Below are positions 1 through 10,070 of a stretch of 64,000 nucleotides of DNA, one piece after another. The position numbers and the translations under genes are program-made. Under the pieces are notes generated by a model. That model was not told the origin of the DNA. It ran no database searches and saw nothing but the letters and a program-made list of their open reading frames with translations. Origin of the DNA: Dichetophora obliterata (lineage: Eukaryota; Arthropoda; Insecta; Diptera; Sciomyzidae); the NCBI GenBank assembly GCA_963920525.1, contig OY986438.1:96897671-96961670 (forward strand), given 5' to 3'. The stretch's first letter is position 1. The number at the start of each line of letters is the position of its first letter.

Positions 1-545
1 AGAGGTCAATAATTTTACCAACATGGAAACACGACACTCCAGGAATGTGATAACATGTGAAGAAATTCAAGTATTAGAATAAAAAAAATAAAAAAAAGAA
101 GGAAAGTGGAGGAACAATCAGTAGTTGTAGCAGCAACAACTAATTGAGGGCAATATTCGTACATGAGTCAATAAGCTGCTGATGTCAAAAGTTTAAAGTT
201 ACAAATTAACGATTGATTGATTCAGCTAACAACATTTCAATAAGGAATAAGTTAAGTTAAAATGCACACACACTCATGAAGGGATGAGTTTGTACATATA
301 TCTATGAAACAGGAGAGAAACCAATACAATAAAAAAGCTATTAAGAAAATTAATTCTGTAAGAAAAGGAGAAAATAGCGCATAGCAACAGTTTTTAAAAA
401 TACTCATGGGGTTGTACGGAATAAAATAATAAAAATAAAATTGCTTATCTATTTCCCGAAATAGATTTTTGACTTTGCGTTGAAGAATTTTTAAAAACAA
501 TTGATTGAGGACTTATTTCTCATATTAAACGCTATCGTTCATGCC
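1..545. other. AT-rich sequence, no gene seen
   Basis: No coding signal recognised. The only open frame (252-500, minus) is hydrophobic AT-rich translation without family resemblance. The last 8 bases (538-545, TTCATGCC) are the left target duplication of the neighbouring hAT-like element. Confidence 0.5.
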
Positions 546-1333
546 TACTGCTACCAACTCATGTTATTAAAAAATAAGTATATTTGCTACTTAGAACACT
601 AAAAAGTAAGTATTAATAAGTGTAATTTTTAAAAATAAGTATAAGTAAGTATATCACCTTAGAAAAAAAAATTTAATATCTTCTTGATATTATTAACAAA
701 TATTAAAATCAATAAAATCTGCAATATTCCTTAAGTGTTGTCACACTCACTTTTTGTCCTCCTCAAAAAGTTTTGGGTATGCAATCTACCTAAAACCAAA
801 ATTATTAAGATGAAAAACCAAATAATTTTATTTTATAATTTTTTATAAAATAGTTTGAAAACAAACAAAAGCAAAACAAAAAGTTACAAGTTATACGTAC
901 TTTCAAAGTAGTGAAATAAATAAAAATCACATTCAAATGTATACAGAGATCAAAGAAAAGTTATTATTATTCGCCCTCACTGTCACTGAATTGAAGTGCT
1001 ACATTAACTGGTTTTTTTTTTTTCTTGAAATCGCATTTGTCTTGGCTGGAAGTGTTGTTTAATATGTCAGGTCTTGTCTTTAAAAAATTCTTATATTCGA
1101 TACAGCTGTATTCAATATTATTTTTAACAAATAAAATTGACTGTTCCGTATTTTTAACTCCAATTTCCAAACTTTTACCGCTTTGCAAGCAAACGTTCAA
1201 CTGGAGCTAAAAAGTAAGCATAAATAATTATAAATCTTAAAAGTAAGTATACTTATAAGTATGAAATTTAAGTAAGTATATGAAGCTGAAAATAAGTATG
1301 ATACTTACAAAGTAAGTATAGTTGATAACATTA
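546..1333. mobile_element. hAT-like non-autonomous element with AAGTAAGTAT subterminal repeats
   Basis: The 8-mer TTCATGCC occurs at 538-545 and again at 1334-1341, the duplication length expected of hAT transposons. The ends are imperfect inverted repeats: TACTGCTACCAACT on the left against TAATGTTATCAACT read inward from the right (11 of 14 match), close to the YARNG start of hAT ends. Both subterminal zones (about 570-655 and 1208-1320) are packed with copies and near copies of AAGTAAGTAT, as hAT transposase-binding repeats often are. A 77-aa minus-strand frame at 967-1200, ending in a Lys-rich stretch and an acidic tail, may be the last piece of the transposase gene but is not recognised. 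At 788 bp it cannot be autonomous. Confidence 0.72.
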
Positions 1334-1341
1334 TTCATGCC

Positions 1342-2763
1342 AGAAAAAGAATAATTCATTGATATTTTACTTAGCTATAAAAAATTTAAGTTAAGTTAAA
1401 AAAAAACAAGTGAAGTATTGAAAACATTTGCCATTTAAAAGCTTTAATTAATCAGAATCCATTTGAGTTTTTTATTATAAATTATTTTTCGTCGAAAAAA
1501 AAATTCTATGTGCGCCATTTTGCAGAGAGGAATAATTAAAAACAAAATGTTCTTTCTTTCTTTAACGTATGCAATTGCTTTTCCTTGAAATTTCCAGGGT
1601 ATTGCTTAGATATGGTATTAATCAAAACTTAAGCAATGCCTTAAGTTAAGGAAATTTTTTTCATCTTTTCCTTATTTTCTTTCACAACAATGCTTAAAAG
1701 CGAATGAATAAACCAGGGAATTGCTTAAGCTGGTTAAGGAATTGCTTGAGATTTTTTAAGCTGCTCTACTCCATGCTTGCATTTTTTTTTTTTTTTTTTT
1801 TTTTTTGACGCTCGATTCGTTCAGAAGTAAACATTAGAGAGACAAAGTTAATGTGTCAACAAAAAGCAAAGATTAGGATTTTCAAAAGCTGTATTGTGCT
1901 GTATTGTAAAAAAATATCATTAGAAATTTCATAAAATTTACAGCTAACCAGCATCGAGTGCAAATAAAGAGCACGCATCAAATTCACAAACACACGAAGA
2001 AAGCCTAAATGTGCCGAAAAAGTTTAATTATACCTAAAATACATCACTGCTACCAAGTTAAACAAGTAAATTACTAGTAACACCATTTTGAGATTGTATT
2101 TAATTCTAAATTGTATTTAATAGCAGTAAGAAGCTCTTCTAATCCATAGAATACTATACATAAATTTTCCATCAACATAAAATTGTGGAAGAGTTCTCAG
2201 ATCTCTAGGTATTTCTGCTTTAATTGTTTTTATAAAGCTTTTTATTTTATTAATTTCTACATATCGCTTTTTATTTAACAAGAAACTTTCAAAGATTTTG
2301 ATTGCATTTCGTGTTAAATGCCACATAATTTTTCTATATAGATTTTCGCAGATAAATTAAGTGCGATTAAGACAAGCAGATGGAGTGCTTGGAATTTCTG
2401 TAAGCCCGAATTGGTTTACATTAACTATGTTATTATTTGTCATAAATTTATTACCTTTTTAAAAAAGATGTTCTCTCAAATATTTTATCTACAATGCTAA
2501 ACTTAGTAATAGGTCTAAAATTTGAAAAAACTGCTACTACTTTTATAAATGGAGAGTACTGAAGTGATTTTTAATTTTACAGGAAATTTTTAATTTTCTG
2601 AAACATTCTGAGGCTCATTTGCCGATTTTGAATTAAAATCTTTAATTACTTTTTCGATTTCAATTAATTCACAATCATTTCAAATAAGAGAATTAAAAAA
2701 AGTAGTTTTCGTTCGCTGGGTATTTAATTTGAGATTTCCTGTGATATTATTGAATCATCAATG
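1342..2763. other. Unassigned AT-rich sequence
   Basis: No gene recognised apart from the weak fragment at 2117-2326. A 20+ bp T run lies near 1783-1806. Several copies of a GGAATTGCTTAAG-like word cluster at 1590-1760 and recur at 5990-6110, suggesting decayed pieces of one repeat. Confidence 0.4.
2117..2326 (-). pseudogene. Possible glutaredoxin/thioredoxin-fold fragment
   Basis: The 69-aa frame contains RTLPQFYVDGKFM, which resembles the cis-proline segment of glutaredoxins (TVPQ-x-F/Y-V/I-DGK), preceded by a helix-like Lys-rich stretch as in that fold. The CPYC active-site segment that should lie about 40 residues upstream is absent. No introns or neighbouring exons could be identified. 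It may be chance, a captured host exon or an old viral insertion; nothing in the flanks decides. Confidence 0.18.
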
Positions 2764-3109
2764 CAGTAGTCCCCTTTTATATGCACCCTGCATAAAAGAA
2801 CACTGCGCTTAATAGTACTGGAAGCAGTGCATCTTTATTCCCCGCATCTAAACGTACACATTTTATTTTTATATATGCGTCCAACTTATAAACACTCTTC
2901 GGTTAAAAGCACTAAAAATCTCTGTTGCAATTTCAATTTTCTATACAAAAAAGTTCGTTTATAAGCACCGACATAAAAAAACTTAGAATAACTAAAAAAT
3001 TGTAAAACGGCGCTAAGCTTATTAATGCAATGGCAACACTTATTTACTATTGATAGACAGCCGAGGTTGCACATCTCTATTTTCTATTTAAATAAACATG
3101 AGTAAGTGA

Positions 3110-3274
3110 ATGTCTTTGACTTATAGCGAAAAGCTACGAATTCTTTCTGAATTGGAAAGCACTGACAAATATGAGCTATGTATTAAATGTAAATGTTCTC
3201 GAGCAACAATAAATAGAATAATTCGAGAAAAAAAGCTTGACGGATCTGATCTCAGTGCCCTTAAACTAAACTAA
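3110..3274 (+). pseudogene. N-terminal HTH remnant of a Tigger/pogo transposase
   Basis: A 54-codon frame opens at ATG 3110 and stops at 3272-3274. It begins MSLTYSEKLRILSELE and continues through a CKCSRATINRIIRE segment, the layout of the CENP-B N-terminal helix-turn-helix used by pogo and Tigger transposases (LT..EKL.IL.E.E...., then S..TI.RI). The rest of the transposase (second HTH, DDE domain of about 400 aa) is missing. In an active element this domain binds the terminal repeats; here it is a leftover. Another in-frame ATG just upstream is closed by an immediate stop. Confidence 0.55.
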
Positions 3275-3523
3275 CATTAATGTGTATAATAAACACTGTG
3301 TGCATGTGCATTAAAAAATCATATGTTTTTTTCTTCTTAAATTCTTCTTAAATAAATAACTTTTAATTTTATCAAAAAATTACATATTTTTTATTCTGTG
3401 CTATCAAATTATGAAAGATGAATTCAGTTCAAAGCTTCGATAGTGCATGTATGCGTGAGGTTTGCATATATGCACTCTCAGTGCTAATAAGCGGGATTTT
3501 GTTAAAAGAACTCTTAGCTTATA

Positions 3524-5187
3524 CAGTGCTGCTCAAAACATTTGCAACCATGCCAACGGTTGACTAAACTCCTTAATTTTATTGAAAATCAAAACAAGAA
3601 AGCAAATATTTAAATGTAATGTTTTCTATATTAATCCACTTTAAAGAATTATATAAGATTTTTTCATAATTTGTAAAATAATTAACCCAACTCATTTTTT
3701 TTCAGTGCTCAAAACATTTGCAACTACGTAACACCCTGTCTCCTTCTATCGTTTTATGGTATTATTTTCGTAATTTTATAACGGGAATTAGTATGTCAGT
3801 TTAAAAGTGGAACAGATTAACGTTAAGAAAGAGCATCCAAGCAGTTTAAGGCAGTTTATTTCATAATTTCGTCACAAAGTGATCGGTACGGACCCATGTG
3901 CTATATTTTTGTATAAATTCGACAAAATGGGTGGCAATAAATATAATCAACACGTTAAGAAGCAAATTATTAACGATTATAAGGCAGGTGCATCCCAAAT
4001 AGACATTTCCAAAAAATATAACGTGCACAAGTCAACTGTGTTTCGTGTTTTAAGTAGTAGAAACACCGAAACTATTCATAGAGGCGGAAGAAAACGGAAG
4101 ACAACACCAAAAGAGGATCGCAAAATTAAAAGAATAATACAACAATTCCCTCGAATTTCCTCCAAAGAAATAAAAAATACGTTTAAACTGGAAATATCAG
4201 CGCAAACGATTAGGCGCAGAGCAGTGGAAGCTGGACTTCGAGCTTACAAAACAGTTAAAAAAGCATTCATTTCAAAGAAAAATAGGTTGGCTCGTCTCCA
4301 GTTTGCTAGAAAATATCTTAAATGGTCTCTTCAAAAGTGGAAATGTGTTCTATTTTCTGACGAAACAAAATTTAATTTACACGGTTCGGATGGAAGGTGT
4401 TTCGTGCGAAGGCCAAAAGGTGAAAGTCTAAACCCGAAGTATACCAAAGGTACTGTCAAGCATGGTGGGGGCAACGTCATGGTGTGGGGTGTTTTTCCGG
4501 GCAAGGAGTTGGCCCGATTTATAAAATCGAAGGAATTATGAGAGGTGAGGACTACAAAACCATTTTGTCGGACGTAATGTTGCCATACGCCTCTTGGGAA
4601 ATGCCGCTTGCTTGGGTGTTTCAACACGACAATGACCCCAAGCACACGTCTAAGTTGGTAAAACTATGGATTTCAAACGAAAAATTGTGTGTGCTTAACT
4701 GGCCTGCCCAGTCGCCTGACATAAACCCCATAGAGAACCTTTGGCAAATTGTAAAAACAAAAATTGGAAATAAAATTTTTAAAAAACCTGAAGATCTCTA
4801 TGCAGACGTGAAAGAGCAGTGGAATACTATCCCACAACACATAATTGACAATTTGGTTAATTCCATGCCAAGAAGATGTGCTGAGGTCATAAAACGTCGC
4901 GGTTACGCTATCAATTATTAACAAAAATTCATATTTTCTTCAATACCACTTGGACACTTAGTATAGGTTGCAAATGTTTTGAGCATAGCTAAACAAGAAT
5001 TGTTAACTTATTTCATATATTATCAAAACAATGTTGGCAATAAATGATTTATCTCATATAATTCTTCAAAGTGAATTAATGAAGAATAAATTTGCATTTA
5101 AATATTTGTTTTTGCATTTTAATTTTCATCAAAATTGCAATGTTTGGCCAAAAAAAGGTGTGGTTGCAAATGTTTGGAGCAGCACTG
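3524..5187 (+). mobile_element. Tc1-family transposon, IR/DR type, 1664 bp
   Basis: TA is duplicated at 3522-3523 and 5188-5189. The outer 27 bp at each end begin CAGTGCTGCT and match at 26 of 27 positions. A second copy of the binding word (CTCAAAACATTTGCAAC) lies about 185 bp inside on the left (near 3711) and about 205 bp inside on the right (near 4967), and the sequence between is also inversely similar. This is the long inverted repeat with two direct binding sites (IR/DR) of several Tc1 groups. The interior holds one transposase gene disabled by a single apparent frameshift. The insertion splits a Tigger-like element. Confidence 0.92.
3927..4921 (+). pseudogene. Tc1 transposase (DD34E), one frameshift
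   Basis: It catalyses cut-and-paste transposition at TA sites. The most likely start is ATG 3927 (MGGNKYNQHV, preceded by GACAAA); an earlier ATG at 3879 adds 16 residues without family resemblance. Two helix-turn-helix units (about residues 5-45 and 60-115) are followed by a GRKRK linker. The catalytic residues are visible: SDETKF, DNDPKHTS and SPDINPIENLW, with exactly 34 residues between the second Asp and the Glu. The frame breaks within a G run near 4486-4490, where one base seems to be missing; downstream (from 4484 in the other frame to stop 4919-4921) the protein is open to its natural end, AINY. About 331 codons in all, near the usual 340. A recently silenced copy, since no other stop is present. 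Confidence 0.9.
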
Positions 5188-5239
5188 TAAGTACTTGATG
5201 CCGTGCATTTTTGATGATGCTTCTATCCGGGGAATACTG

Positions 5240-6300
5240 TACAATTAGAAAAACAAAAAAAAAATTGTAAAGAATTCTTAATTTTTTCCTACAACCAAGA
5301 AACATAAGAAATAATACGTAACAAATTGGTTGTAAGAAAGGCACGTGTTCAACTTTTTTCTCTATTTTTCTACTTCATGGTCCTACAAGCATTGGCCCAA
5401 TTTCGAAAATTCCGGGGAGTTTACACCAGACAGTTATTTGTTAAACAGTAAAGAATGCACGAAGGCGTAACAACAAAAATTTCAAAATCGACTTTTTGGT
5501 TGATTATGATGCATCGTATCAAAATACTTGTTCCTGCAAAATTCTACACTCCTACAAGTAGAAACGACGTTTTTATTAACAAATTCCTAAAAGCCCTCAG
5601 TGCAAGCGCTTGAGAAATTTTAAAGTTTTTTTTGCTTCTCCTGTAAAATCATAAACTTATAAAACCAGCTGCTCTTGCTATGTACAAACATATGCCCATT
5701 AATAGCGATAAGGTACTCAAGGAGCTACATATTTAAAAAGCCAAGGCTGTTAGTGGGTGACATAGTGGTTTAAAGCAATGTCAATTCATTTCATATAAAA
5801 TTTTCACTTTTTTTACAGTTCGCCAGGAGCACACGAGCATGAAAAATAGTTAAATAAAATATATATCTATTTTTAAACAAAATTTAATATCATTAGCATT
5901 TTATTTTATCATCTTCTCTTTTGTCAAATCCTAGCAACGCCACTGGGAAGAAGTATAAACATTTACTTCCAGTCAAGGGTTCCTTTTGCTTAAGCGTCGT
6001 AGATAAATTTAATTCATTAGAGAACAAAGTGTTTTTGTAGCTAAGCCATTGCTTATAAGCAATATCTTAAGCTTTTTAATTATAAGGAATTGCTTAGTTC
6101 TCATTCATAAGGCTCTAGATAATTTAAAATAAGGGTGTGAACCAGTGTGATGAATTTGTAGTTTTTGTATTTTTATTTAAAGGACCTGCCTCAACTATTT
6201 TGCCGGCGCTTAAAAACGCCACTGGCTTTAAATAATTACCCTTCTTCTTTTGAATGCAGCCGGCATAAAAATATAAAGTCAAGTAACGGTATTCTTAGGT
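5240..6300. other. Unassigned sequence between elements
   Basis: No open frame or terminal repeat recognised. The 5990-6110 stretch carries GCTTAAG / GGAATTGCTTAG words that also occur near 1590-1760. Confidence 0.4.
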
Positions 6301-6615
6301 TTCTAAATTTTACATAAAAATGTGCATAATATTAATACATATTGTTTAATAATATAATAACTTAAAAGTGCGTGAGTGAAAAGTAAATATTAACTTAATG
6401 TGTAATGTGTAAGTGCGTAATGCAAATAAATATATAACTTATATAATAAACATTTAAAGTGCGCGAGGGCAAGAAAGCAAAAGTGCGTGATGTGCGTGAA
6501 AGTGCGTGATGCAAATAAATATATAACCACGGGTCATTGTGCGTGGTGAAAAACAATGTACATAGTTGCGTTCAATATAACAGTGCAATCAATAAGTTTG
6601 ACTACAGTGCGTATA

Positions 6616-7558
6616 CAGGGTTGTCCATATTCGAAGCGCCCATTTTATTTTTAAATAAATGAAACCACAATTTTTTGTCTGTTCGTCATGAATATCATTT
6701 AATTGGGTTCAAGTAGATTTACTTACATTATTTCTTGAATATGATATCTCGTAAATGGTCGCCATTGGCCTCTACGACATATTGTGCCCGTTTTGCAGCA
6801 TTTTCCCATGGTTTTCTTCAACATTTCGATGGGAATGGCGGTTATTTCTTGACGGATGTTGGTTTTCAGCTCTTCTAGGGTCTTTGGCTTGTTGACGTAA
6901 ACCTTTGATTTCAAATAACCCCACAAAAAGAAGTCTGGAGGCGTTAAACCTGGTGATCTTGGCGGCCAATCGAAATCACCATTTTTTGACATCAAACGGC
7001 CAGGGAACGATTGCTTCAAAAAATCGATTGTAGTGCGGCTTGTGTGTGGTGGCGCGCCGTCTTGTTGTAACCAGTAGTGCCTGATACGCACGCTTTCGAC
7101 GAACGATTGGCATGAAAAAATTGTTTATCATATCGCGATAACGCTCCTGATTGACAGTAACTCTGTGGCCATTATCATCTTCGAAAAAGAACGGCACAAT
7201 GAGCATTTTAGCACAAACGCCGCACCAAACAGTGACTTTTGCATCGTGAAGAGGTACCTCTTGAATCTCTGGTGGATTTTCAGTGGCATAAATACGGCAA
7301 TTTTGTTTGTTTACCGTTCCGTTCAACTGAAAATGAGCTTCATCGCTCATTTTTTGAAAGCACGTTGAGTTTTCACTATTGACTTGTTTTGTCGAATGTA
7401 AATTTCAACAATTTTAGAGCGTTCGCGTGGCGTGTACTGTTCCATTGTAAACATTTGCTTGGAATGACGCTTCAAACGCAGTATGTCATTAGTCGATTTG
7501 GCATCACTGCGGAAAGTTAGTGTTGCCAGATGGGCGCTTCGAATATGGACAACCCCTG
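6616..7558 (-). mobile_element. DD41D mariner (rosa-like), 943 bp
   Basis: Inverted ends of about 28 bp: CAGGGTTGTCCATATTCG on the left (6616) and the same with one extra G on the right (inverse of 7530-7558). TA flanks both sides (6614-6615, 7559-7560). The minus-strand gene has an internal deletion and one frameshift. The family is the same as, but a different branch from, the copy at 60476-61412, whose ends differ at several positions. It sits in the presumed LTR of the gypsy element. Confidence 0.88.
6723..7445 (-). pseudogene. DD41D mariner transposase, deleted and frameshifted
   Basis: The start is at 7443-7445 (MEQYTPRERSKIVEIY), the first helix-turn-helix. After about 30 residues, at AFKK, the sequence jumps to MSDEAHFQLNG (first catalytic Asp), so the second HTH and linker are missing compared with the copy at 60.6-61.3 kb. 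The frame is open through 6976, shifts near 7085, and continues with QQDGAPPHTS (second Asp) and LTPPDFFLWGYLKS (third Asp). I count 41 residues between the second and third Asp, unlike the 34 of classical mariners. The C-terminus runs to 6723. In an active copy the protein excises and inserts at TA dinucleotides; this one cannot. Confidence 0.85.
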
Positions 7559-7590
7559 TATGTTAGTTGCTTAATTCGGTGCGCACAACA

Positions 7591-8470
7591 CCCCCATCCT
7601 TAAGATACAATTTTTTTAAATTCAATAAAAGTTTTATGAACTAAATTCATTTTTTTAACAAATTATTATGGTATTTTTTATGCTTCCATTTACGTTAACT
7701 TTAAAATTTACTCCATGTTTATCAATTATTATATATGGACCATGATATGGTGGTTGGGTTTTCTTTCTATTCATTCGTCTTATAATTACGTTGTCACCAA
7801 TTTTTATATTTAATGGTGCTGAAATGGCATTATTTTTTATTCTTCTTAATTTTGCGATCTGAATTAATTCTTTAGTTTTTTCTAATGAGTACGCTAATCT
7901 AACTTTCAATTCTTGCGCATAATTATCTGTGTTGTAACATTTTGAATTTTCTAATTTATCATTTGGTAGGTTTGCTAATTTGCCAAGTATAAGTTCAAAA
8001 GGAGTGTTATTAGTGTCAACGTGAGGTGTTCTATTGTAAGCATATGTGAAGTATGGGATCCAGTGTCCCATTCGTCATCTTTGCAAAAATTCAATAAAAA
8101 TTCTTTCAGTACTCTGTAGTTTCTTTCTAAAGAACCTAGGTGATGATAAGGCGCGCTGAATATTTGTTTAATGTTACGTTGTTTACAAATCTCCGACATC
8201 AACTCATTGGTAAATTCAGTAACCCTATCTAATTTAGGAACCTTAAAATAACCATAGGTCAAAATTACATTTTCTGTCAATGATTTGGCTACTGTCTTTG
8301 CGTCTTTGGTCTCCATTGGACAAGCAATGACAAACTTCGTTAACTGACATTGCATGGTTAATATATAGCGGTAGTTATTGTATAAGCGCAAAGGTCCTAC
8401 AGTATCTATCGAAATAGTTCAAAAATTGTTATCGGTGTATCTGTCAAAGTTAATTCTTCTTTTGTATGTC
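7591..8470 (-). pseudogene. Gypsy-type integrase remnant
   Basis: Two overlapping minus-strand frames give the integrase of a Ty3/gypsy retroelement. 7975-8391 holds the core: a Q-LTKF-x-IA strand, then a YGYFKVPKLDRVTEF segment where the second catalytic Asp should be (LSD-x-GTEF in relatives), and an APYHHLGSLERNYR segment carrying the Glu. 7655-8071 holds the C-terminal part, with an AYNRTPH motif and a basic IGDNVIIRR / PYHGPYII tail. A frameshift near 8070 and the altered Asp region make it non-functional. The zinc-binding HHCC segment upstream (8400-8690) is too decayed to trace. Confidence 0.8.
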
Positions 8471-8694
8471 TTGTTTTTTTGTTTATTTTACATTGTTCGC
8501 AATTGAGTATATGTCTCTTTATCATTTTGTTCATGTTTTTACAAATGTATTTTTGTTTTATTTTTAATATTGTTTTTCTAATACCAATGTGTCATCCATC
8601 AGTCGAATTATGGTATTCTGCAATTAATTTATTTTGTATATCTTTATCAATTACCCTCGTAGGTTCATTGTAAATTAATATTTTTATTATATAA

Positions 8695-9511
8695 TTAAAT
8701 AATAATTAATAAACTATTAAAGATTTCTTTAAATTTATCTACTTTTATGATCTCGAATATTGTATCGTTATTACTTAAAGCGAGCTCGTTTATATTCAAC
8801 TTTTGCATTTTCGAAGACAGTTTCTCCAAGGTCAACTGTGCAATCAATGTAATATCGCTGCATCGTGCATTTACTTCTCTATTATTTATGTTGATTTGGG
8901 TACCCTTATAATTTTTCTCTGTTATGAACTTTAATTTTAATGTTTTGTTGACATCTGATTTTGATGTGCACGCCCAAGCAAAAAGTTGATCAGACTTTTT
9001 GTTAGAAGTACCATTTGTGTTGTCTAAATTTGTGTTTTGTGTTTGTTTTTTTGTAAGCATACATCTTGTTATGACCAATATTTTGCTATCATCCAACCCT
9101 GTCGGAATCATAGCCTGCAATGAATCGCTGGTAAACACTATGCGAGATAATGCGTTAGCATTAGTATTCATTTTGCCCTTCTTGTATGTTATTTTAAAAT
9201 TATAATCGCATAAATCAGTCTGTTACTACTGAAAATTTACGACCGTAGAGGTATGGTCTGAAAAAATTTATGGCCCAATGTATGGTCAATATCTCTTTTT
9301 CAATGATGGGCTAATTTAAATTATGTTTGTTAAAAGACTTGCTCGCGTATGATATTGGTAGGTCTAAGCCAACATCACCTTGTGATAAAACGGCGCCTAA
9401 GGCATAATTTGAGGCGTCTGTCGTTAGTACAAAATGTTTGTCGAAGTCTGGGTATTGCAGTATAGGCGGGTTATGCAGTTTTAACAAGCATTTTGACAAT
9501 CTTAAGTCCAA
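8695..9511 (-). pseudogene. Gypsy-type RNase H and connection region
   Basis: At 9311-9511 the frame reads PILQYPDFDKHFVLTTDASN followed by a GAVLSQG and ISYASKSFN segment, the start of the Ty3/gypsy RNase H (DAS motif). The next piece (9180-9310, not open throughout) encodes [18 protein letters not shown] and VVTD. The frame at 8695-9171 begins with NTNANALSRI, the conserved end of the domain. RNase H removes the RNA strand during reverse transcription. After it comes about 140 aa of poorly conserved connection to the integrase. Indels split the frames. Confidence 0.78.
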
Positions 9512-10070
9512 CTAAATTTAATGTTCTTTTTTATAAGTGAGTTTAATACTTTTGATATGTCCGCAAACTTGGGAACAAACCTCCTATAATAATTGCAGAA
9601 GGCAACAAATCTTCTGACTTCCTGTGTCTTTTGGCACAGGATAATTTTCAATTATTTTTTTTTTCTGGGTCAGTTTTAATTAGCTGTTATGAGGTGTCCA
9701 AGGTAGACAACCTCTGGTTTCAAAAACGAGCATTAATGTGCATTTAGTTCTAAATTAAATTTTCTCATCCTTTCAAAAACTTTAAGTAAATTCTCATTGT
9801 GGTGCTCTAAACAGCATCCACGCAAACGCAATGATGTCAACGTATAAAAAGGCTTCAGCATCTAAACCGCTTAATGCTATTGCTAGCATTCGCTGAAAAC
9901 TGTTGGACGATATTTTCAGTCCAAAAGGTAGGCGTTTGAATTGGTAGTGTCCATTATTTGTTGAAAAGGCAGTTATGGGTCATGAGTCTTCGTGTTATTC
10001 GGTGGAATGAGCTAGTCATGTCCAACGTTGAGAAGTACTAAGCTCTTCTTTTGCAGCTTTTCTTTGATTC
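9512..10070 (-). pseudogene. Gypsy-type reverse transcriptase remnant
   Basis: No long open frame remains, but translation of the minus strand recovers the C-terminal half of a Ty3/gypsy reverse transcriptase: a YYRRFVPKFADISK segment (9545-9595) and, upstream, a VFERMRKFNLELNAHKC stretch with a YLGH box (9690-9790). The active-site YLDD region (about 9800-9850) is degraded. Order RT, RNase H, integrase fits Ty3/gypsy. No gag, protease or env was recognised further upstream, so the element is truncated near 10070. Confidence 0.65.

Larger units (their letters stand above)
2764..5239 (+). mobile_element. Tigger/pogo-like element interrupted by a Tc1
   Basis: The left end starts CAGTAGTCCCC at 2764; the right end read inward starts CAGTATTCCCC at 5239. 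Further in, the two ends keep matching imperfectly (for example GCTTAATAGTACTG near 2808 against GCTTATTAGCACTG in the inverse of 3479-3492). The right flank is TA at 5240-5241; the left flank TG looks like a decayed TA. Without the Tc1 (3524-5187) and one TA the element is about 810 bp. It carries the N-terminal helix-turn-helix of a CENP-B-type transposase at 3110-3274 and nothing of the DDE domain, so it is a deletion derivative. Confidence 0.68.
6300..7590 (-). repeat. Probable 3' LTR of the gypsy-type element (interrupted)
   Basis: Downstream of the integrase on the minus strand there is a purine-rich tract at 7591-7605 (inverse of the C-rich run) followed at once by TGTTGTGCGC, the usual polypurine tract/LTR start arrangement. 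The sequence then runs leftward, is broken by the mariner at 6616-7558, and continues into a zone with repeated AAAGTGCGTGA words. A direct repeat at 6411-6438 and 6500-6527 (GTGCGTRATGCAAATAAATA) lies here. The outer LTR end and the second LTR were not found, so the left limit is approximate. Confidence 0.35.
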
